From contig JAEWXC010000092.1 of NCBI GenBank assembly GCA_023396115.1, forward strand, positions 1-44,900: a stretch of 44,900 nt of DNA, in the 5' to 3' direction. The position numbers and the translations under genes were made by a program. Shown piece after piece: positions 40,828 to 44,900 of the stretch (the stretch's first letter is position 1; each line of letters begins with the position of its first letter). The stretch is from Actinomycetes bacterium (GTDB lineage Bacteria; Actinomycetota; Actinomycetes; Propionibacteriales; Nocardioidaceae). A model generated the notes under the pieces. The model was not told the origin of the DNA. It saw nothing but the letters and a program-made list of their open reading frames with translations, and searched no databases.

Positions 40828-41901
40828 CTTGATGAAGGCCTCGAGCTGGGCGCGACCCTCGGTGTCCTCGATCTGGACCGGCGGCGACTTCATCAGGTAG
40901 GCCGAGGCGGGGATGATCGGGCCACCCACGCCACGGTCCTTGGCGATCTTCGCCGCGCGGACGGCGTCGATGATGATGCCGGCCGAGTTGGGCGAGTCCC
41001 AGACCTCGAGCTTGTACTCCAGGTTCAGCGGCACGTCACCGAAGGCGCGACCCTCGAGGCGGACGTAGGCCCACTTGCGGTCGTCGAGCCAGGCCACGTA
41101 GTCCGAGGGCCCGATGTGCACGTTCTTGTCATCGATCTTGCCGGCCAGCGGGCCGTTCAGGTTCGACGTGACGGCCTGGGTCTTGGAGATCTTCTTCGAC
41201 TCCAGACGCTCCCGCTCGAGCATGTTCTTGAAGTCCATGTTGCCGCCGACGTTCAGCTGGTACGTGCGGTCCAGGATGACGCCCCGGTCCTCGAACAGCT
41301 TCGCCATCACGCGGTGGGTGATGGTGGCGCCGACCTGCGACTTGATGTCGTCACCGACGATCGGGACGCCCGCGTCCTCGAACTTCTTGGCCCAGACCGG
41401 GTCCGAGGCGATGAAGACGGGCAGCGCGTTCACGAACGCGACGCCGGCGTCGATGGCGCACTGGGCGTAGAACTTGTCGGCCTCCTCCGAGCCCACCGGC
41501 AGGTAGGAGACGAGGACGTCGACCTGGTTGTCCTTGAGGACCTGGACCACGTCGACCGGCTCGGCGGCCGACTCCTCGATGGTCATCCGGTAGTACTTGC
41601 CCAGACCGTCCAGGGTCGGGCCGCGCTGGACCTCGACACCGGTGGTCGGCACGTCGGTGATCTGGATGGTGTTGTTCTCCGAGGCGTTGATGGCCTCGGC
41701 GAGGTCCTTGCCGACCTTCTTGTCGTCGACGTCGAAGGCGGCCACGAACTGCACGTCGGAGACGTGGTAGTCCCCGAACTTCACGTGCATGAGCCCCGGC
41801 ACCGTGCTCGAGGCATCGGCGTCCTTGTAGTACTCGACGCCCTGGACCAGGGAGGTCGCGCAGTTGCCGACTCCCGCGATTGCTACTCGAACCGAACCCA
41901 T
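40819..41901 (-). CDS. ino1: inositol-3-phosphate synthase
   Basis: Converts glucose 6-phosphate to inositol 3-phosphate with NAD, the entry to phosphatidylinositol and mycothiol. At 360 residues it is the short actinobacterial form. VRVAIAGVGNCATSLVQGV (near 4) binds NAD, followed by FVAAFDVDDKKVGKDL near 50. LVSYLPVGSEEADKFYAQCA (near 140), FVNALPVFIASDP and VGDDIKSQVGATITHRVMA lie around the active site, with the catalytic Lys region NVGGNMDFKNML near 230. ATG at 41901 follows GGAGAG. It lies downstream of padR with a 95-nt gap. The last codons fall inside the second copy of a 90-bp repeat. Confidence 0.95.
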   Translation of the reverse strand: MGSVRVAIAGVGNCATSLVQGVEYYKDADASSTVPGLMHVKFGDYHVSDVQFVAAFDVDDKKVGKDLAEAINASENNTIQITDVPTTGVEVQRGPTLDGLGKYYRMTIEESAAEPVDVVQVLKDNQVDVLVSYLPVGSEEADKFYAQCAIDAGVAFVNALPVFIASDPVWAKKFEDAGVPIVGDDIKSQVGATITHRVMAKLFEDRGVILDRTYQLNVGGNMDFKNMLERERLESKKISKTQAVTSNLNGPLAGKIDDKNVHIGPSDYVAWLDDRKWAYVRLEGRAFGDVPLNLEYKLEVWDSPNSAGIIIDAVRAAKIAKDRGVGGPIIPASAYLMKSPPVQIEDTEGRAQLEAFIKGV

Positions 41902-41996
41902 GGGGGCTCTCCTTCTTCCTTGCGCTTGGCTGATGGTGACGATGCTGCTGGGTGGTGCTGGTGCTGCTGGAACCTCGGCGGCCGGGCCACGACGGT

Positions 41997-42572
41997 TCAG
42001 GTGCGGGGGTGGGGCCGCGGGGGCTCGCCCTGACCGAGCATCCGCTCGGCGTTGATCAGGTCCGAGAGCCAGCGCACCTCGCGCTCGACCGACTCGACGC
42101 CGTGCCTCTGCAGCTCGGCGGCGTACCGGTCGACCTCCTTCTGGGTCCGCTTCAGGTCCGTGGTGACCCGTTCCAGACGCTCCTGGAGGCGGCTGCGTCG
42201 CCCCTCCAGGACCCGGAGCCGGATCTCCATGTCGGTGCGGGAGAAGAAGGCGAACCTGATGTCGAAGTTGTCGTCCTCCCAGGCCGTGGGGCCCACCTCG
42301 GACATCAGCCGCTCGAACTCCTTGTGCCCGGCCTCGGTCACCTCGTAGACGATCCGGGGCCGGCGGGTGACCGGGGCGGGCACCGAGGGTGCCTCCTCGA
42401 TCAGGGACGCGCGGAGCAGCTTCTTCAGGGTGGGGTAGAGGGAGCCGTAGGAGAGCACCCGACCCCAGCCCATCATCAGGTTGAGCCGCTTGCGCAGCTC
42501 GTATCCGTGCATCGGTCCCTCGTGCAGCAGTCCGAGGACTGCCAGCTCGATGGTCTCCGCACGACGTGCCAT
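41997..42572 (-). CDS. PadR family transcriptional regulator
   Basis: A 191-residue regulator. The winged helix-turn-helix (about 5-95) starts RRAETIELAVLGLLHEGPMH and continues GYELRKRLNLMM, VLSYGSLYPTLKKLLRASLI and RIVYEVTEAGHKEFERLM. The C-terminal half is a coiled-coil dimerisation arm (RLRVLEGRRSRLQERLERVT). ATG at 42572 reads MARRAETIEL; the longer frame from 42605 is rejected because TACGAT lies 7 nt before this ATG, giving a leaderless start. A PadR gene beside ino1 and near ponA is also found in mycobacteria. It probably controls itself, the PBP or ino1; this is inferred from position. Confidence 0.9.
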   Translation of the reverse strand: MARRAETIELAVLGLLHEGPMHGYELRKRLNLMMGWGRVLSYGSLYPTLKKLLRASLIEEAPSVPAPVTRRPRIVYEVTEAGHKEFERLMSEVGPTAWEDDNFDIRFAFFSRTDMEIRLRVLEGRRSRLQERLERVTTDLKRTQKEVDRYAAELQRHGVESVEREVRWLSDLINAERMLGQGEPPRPHPRT

Positions 42573-42600
42573 ACGACCTATCGTAGCGATATATCCGCTG
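42573..42600. promoter_or_regulatory. padR promoter with candidate PadR operator
   Basis: On the minus strand TACGAT (42585..42580) is the -10 box, 7 nt before the padR ATG. Overlapping it is the inverted repeat TATCG-TAG-CGATA and the palindrome GATATATC, an AT-rich cluster typical of regulator sites. The divergent PBP gene starts about 60 nt away. Confidence 0.55.
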
Positions 42601-42641
42601 ACCATGAATTGCGGATACCCAGCGTGTTGCCGACCGTTGCG

Positions 42642-42647
42642 TACCCT
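42642..42647 (+). promoter_or_regulatory. -10 box (TACCCT) before the PBP gene
   Basis: TACCCT ends 8 nt before the GTG of the PBP gene, with no ribosome-binding site in between, so the start may be leaderless. Confidence 0.45.
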
Positions 42648-42655
42648 TGTCCCTC

Positions 42656-44900
42656 GTGAGTGCCAAGCGCAGGGCTGCCGGACCCGCCGTCAAGACGAAG
42701 CCGGGCCGCCGTACCCCCAAGCAGAAGATCATGCGGGTCCTCAAGTGGTTCACCGTCGCCGGACTCGTCGCGGCGCTGCTCGCGGTGGGCGGATTCGTGG
42801 TGCTCTACCAGGCCATCGACATCCCCGACGCCAACGAGGACTTCAAGACCCAGACCTCCTTCGTCTACTACGACGACGGCAAGGCCGAGGTCGGCCGGTT
42901 CGCGCTGCAGAACCGTGAGTCGATCCCGCTCGACGAGATGCCGCAGGTGCTCCAGGACGCGGTGGTCGCCGCCGAGAACCGGACCTTCTGGACCGACAAG
43001 GGCATCGACCCCAAGGGCATGCTGCGCGCGTTCCTCAACAACGCCTCCGGCGAGGCCCGCCAGGGTGCCTCGACGATCACCCAGCAGTACATCAAGATCC
43101 TGTACCTGACCTCGGAGAGCAGCTACAAGCGCAAGGTCAAGGAAGCGATCCTGTCGCTGAAGATCCAGCGCGAGATGACCAAGTCCGAGGTCCTCGAGGG
43201 CTACCTCAACACCATCTACTTCGGCCGCGGCGCCTACGGCGTGCAGGCGGCGGCGAAGGCGTTCTTCAACATCCCCGCCTCCAAGCTGAACCTGCGCCAG
43301 AGCGCGGTGCTCGCCACGGTGCTGAACAACCCCTCGCGCTTCGACCCCGCCAACGGCAAGGACTCCCGCGAGGCGCTCAAGGGCCGCTACACCTATGCCC
43401 TGAACTCGATGGCCGAGATGGGCACCATCACCTCCGAGGAGGCCGCCAAGGCCGCCAAGAAGCTGCCCAAGTTCCCCAAGATCGCCGCCGAGTCGCGTTA
43501 CGGCGGTCAGCGCGGGCACATGCTCACCCTGGTCCGCAACGAGCTGAAGTCCCTGGGCTTCACCGACCAGGAGATCGACGGCCAGGGCCTGCGGGTCACC
43601 ACCACGTTCAGCAAGCAGGCGATGGCCGCCGCGGAGCAGGCGGTGCTCAGCGAGCGTCCCGAGGGCTTCGGCGACAAGCAGCTGCACGTGGGGGTGGCGA
43701 CCCTGGAGGTCGGCACCGGTGCGGTGAAGGGCTTCTACGGCGGCCAGGACTACCTGGACAGCCAGATCAACTGGGCCGCCACCGGCGGCATGGCCGGCTC
43801 GACGATGAAGGCCTACGCCAACGCCGCCGCGGTCAAGCAGGGCTTCGAGATCAAGGACAGCTTCCAGGGCACCACCCCGTACCGGTTCCCCGGTGGGCTG
43901 GAGGTCAACAACCAGGGCAACCGGTCGTATGCGTCGAAGGTCTCGATGATCACCGCGACGGCCAACTCGATCAACACCGCCTACATGGACATGACCGAGG
44001 CGATGGACGACGGCCCCGAGGCCATCTACGACATGTCGCGCCGGATGGGCGTCCCCGGCCCGAAGGCCGACGACAAGTACCCGGGCATCCCGAGCACCTC
44101 GCCCGACCTGTCGCCCGACGACACCCTGATCTCGCTGGGCCGGGCCCGGGTGAGCCCGATCAACATGGCCAACGGCTACGCCACCATTGCCAACGGCGGC
44201 ATGCGGTCCGAGGCGCACGTGGTGCAGAAGGTCGTCGACGCCACCGGTGAGGCCGTCTACACCGCGCCGAAGAAGTCCAAGCGTGCGCTGGACGAGGACA
44301 TCTCCGCCGACATCTCCTACACGCTGCAGCAGGTCGTCAGCAACGGTTCCGGCTCCGCCGCCCGGGGCATCAACCGGCCCGCCGCCGGCAAGACCGGCAC
44401 CGCGACCAACTCCCGTGACGAGGTCTCCTCGTCCTGGTTCGTCGGCTACACCCCGCAGCTGGCCACCGCGGTCATGTACGTGCGCGGTGACGGTGACGAC
44501 GGGATCGACGACTGGCTGCCGGAGTACTTCGGTGGCTCCTACCCGGCGCGGACCTGGACCGCCGCGATGCTCGCGGCCTCCGAGGGCATGGACGTGGAGG
44601 ACTTCCCGGACCCGGTCTACGTCGAGGGTGACGCGCCGTCGGAGGGCCACGACTACGTGCCGCCGCCGCCCAAGCCGACCAGGACGAAGACCAAGGACAA
44701 GGGCAAGGACGACGACCAGGAGCCCGGCGACCCGGTGACCACCGACCCGCCGACCACCCAGCCGCCGACCACCCAGCCGCCGACCACGGACCCGACGACG
44801 CAGCCGCCCAGCACGCCGCCGCCGACGGAGCCGACGACGGACCCGCCGACGATCCAGCCCGAGCTGGGTCGGGCAGCGGCCCCGGCGGCCGGCTGGGCGC
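42656..44900 (+). CDS. class A penicillin-binding protein (transglycosylase/transpeptidase), runs off the window
   Basis: A bifunctional wall synthase with at least 748 residues, open to the window end. A short basic cytoplasmic tail precedes one membrane helix (WFTVAGLVAALLAVGGFVVL, about 35-55). The glycosyltransferase domain has VVAAENRTFWTDKGIDPKGM (catalytic Glu near 106), QGASTITQQYIK near 140 and GRGAYGVQAAAKAFF near 190. The transpeptidase domain has the STMK active site (MAGSTMKAYANA, Ser near 382), SIN (ATANSINTAYMD, near 437) and KTG (AAGKTGTATNS, near 580). The C-terminus is a long Thr/Pro/Asp-rich tail with repeated TTQPP units. GTG at 42656 is chosen from the preceding -10 box. 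The order ino1-padR-PBP matches the mycobacterial ponA1 neighbourhood. Confidence 0.93.
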   Translation, partial: MSAKRRAAGPAVKTKPGRRTPKQKIMRVLKWFTVAGLVAALLAVGGFVVLYQAIDIPDANEDFKTQTSFVYYDDGKAEVGRFALQNRESIPLDEMPQVLQDAVVAAENRTFWTDKGIDPKGMLRAFLNNASGEARQGASTITQQYIKILYLTSESSYKRKVKEAILSLKIQREMTKSEVLEGYLNTIYFGRGAYGVQAAAKAFFNIPASKLNLRQSAVLATVLNNPSRFDPANGKDSREALKGRYTYALNSMAEMGTITSEEAAKAAKKLPKFPKIAAESRYGGQRGHMLTLVRNELKSLGFTDQEIDGQGLRVTTTFSKQAMAAAEQAVLSERPEGFGDKQLHVGVATLEVGTGAVKGFYGGQDYLDSQINWAATGGMAGSTMKAYANAAAVKQGFEIKDSFQGTTPYRFPGGLEVNNQGNRSYASKVSMITATANSINTAYMDMTEAMDDGPEAIYDMSRRMGVPGPKADDKYPGIPSTSPDLSPDDTLISLGRARVSPINMANGYATIANGGMRSEAHVVQKVVDATGEAVYTAPKKSKRALDEDISADISYTLQQVVSNGSGSAARGINRPAAGKTGTATNSRDEVSSSWFVGYTPQLATAVMYVRGDGDDGIDDWLPEYFGGSYPARTWTAAMLAASEGMDVEDFPDPVYVEGDAPSEGHDYVPPPPKPTRTKTKDKGKDDDQEPGDPVTTDPPTTQPPTTQPPTTDPTTQPPSTPPPTEPTTDPPTIQPELGRAAAPAAGWA

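Overview
This window is the replication-origin region of a high-GC actinobacterial chromosome, with a broken mobile element at its left edge. The gene order is the classic actinobacterial origin block, and the proteins read most like the Nocardioidaceae (Nocardioides or Aeromicrobium type). That placement is an inference from protein character and synteny; no database search was run. GC is very high, GTG starts are common, and several genes appear to have leaderless starts.

Layout. 1-1350: the start of an IS3-type transposase and a serine recombinase that lacks its catalytic domain, abutting the 3' end of tRNA-Ala. 1351-2403 (minus): tRNA-Ala, a 41-residue DLW-39 family gene, tRNA-Ile, a terminator and a DUF3566 membrane protein. 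2412-13840 (minus): gyrA, gyrB, a DUF721/DciA-like gene, recF, gnd, dnaN and dnaA, with oriC placed in the dnaN-dnaA spacer. 14284-19591 (plus): rpmH, rnpA, yidD, yidC, khpB/jag, rsmG, parA and parB, with five parS-like sites. 20115-23391: an acyltransferase, an alanine/aspartate-type aminotransferase, a GNAT gene carrying a sixth parS-like site, and trxA. 23568-32210 (minus): trxB, a putative anti-sigma factor, sigM, a membrane pseudokinase, murJ and a DUF6049 protein. 32326-37589 (plus): a CCA-adding-type nucleotidyltransferase, a SRPBCC protein, a PLP enzyme, a VOC protein, an ECF sigma factor with a C-terminal NTF2-like domain, and a dihydrofolate-reductase-like protein. 37654-42572 (minus): a DUF222/HNH protein behind an SOS promoter, a membrane protein with a YtrA-type GntR regulator, ino1 and padR. 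42656 to the end (plus): a class A penicillin-binding protein running off the window.

The genes cover replication initiation (dnaA, dnaN, recF, DUF721), supercoiling (gyrA, gyrB), origin segregation (parA, parB, parS), RNA and ribosome maturation (rnpA, rpmH, rsmG, tRNAs), membrane insertion (yidC, yidD), lipid II export and wall synthesis (murJ with its pseudokinase, the PBP), inositol synthesis, and thiol redox balance.

The most informative non-coding signals are: matching GGGAAC-N18-GTT promoters before both trxB and trxA; a perfect SOS box filling the 17-bp spacer of a consensus promoter before the DUF222/HNH gene; parS sites embedded in gene starts; an unusual TTTGTCGACAAA palindrome found twice near the origin; and a -10 box 6-8 nt ahead of the start codon in six genes. 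I found no CRISPR array or recognisable defence island, and no clearly new multi-gene system.
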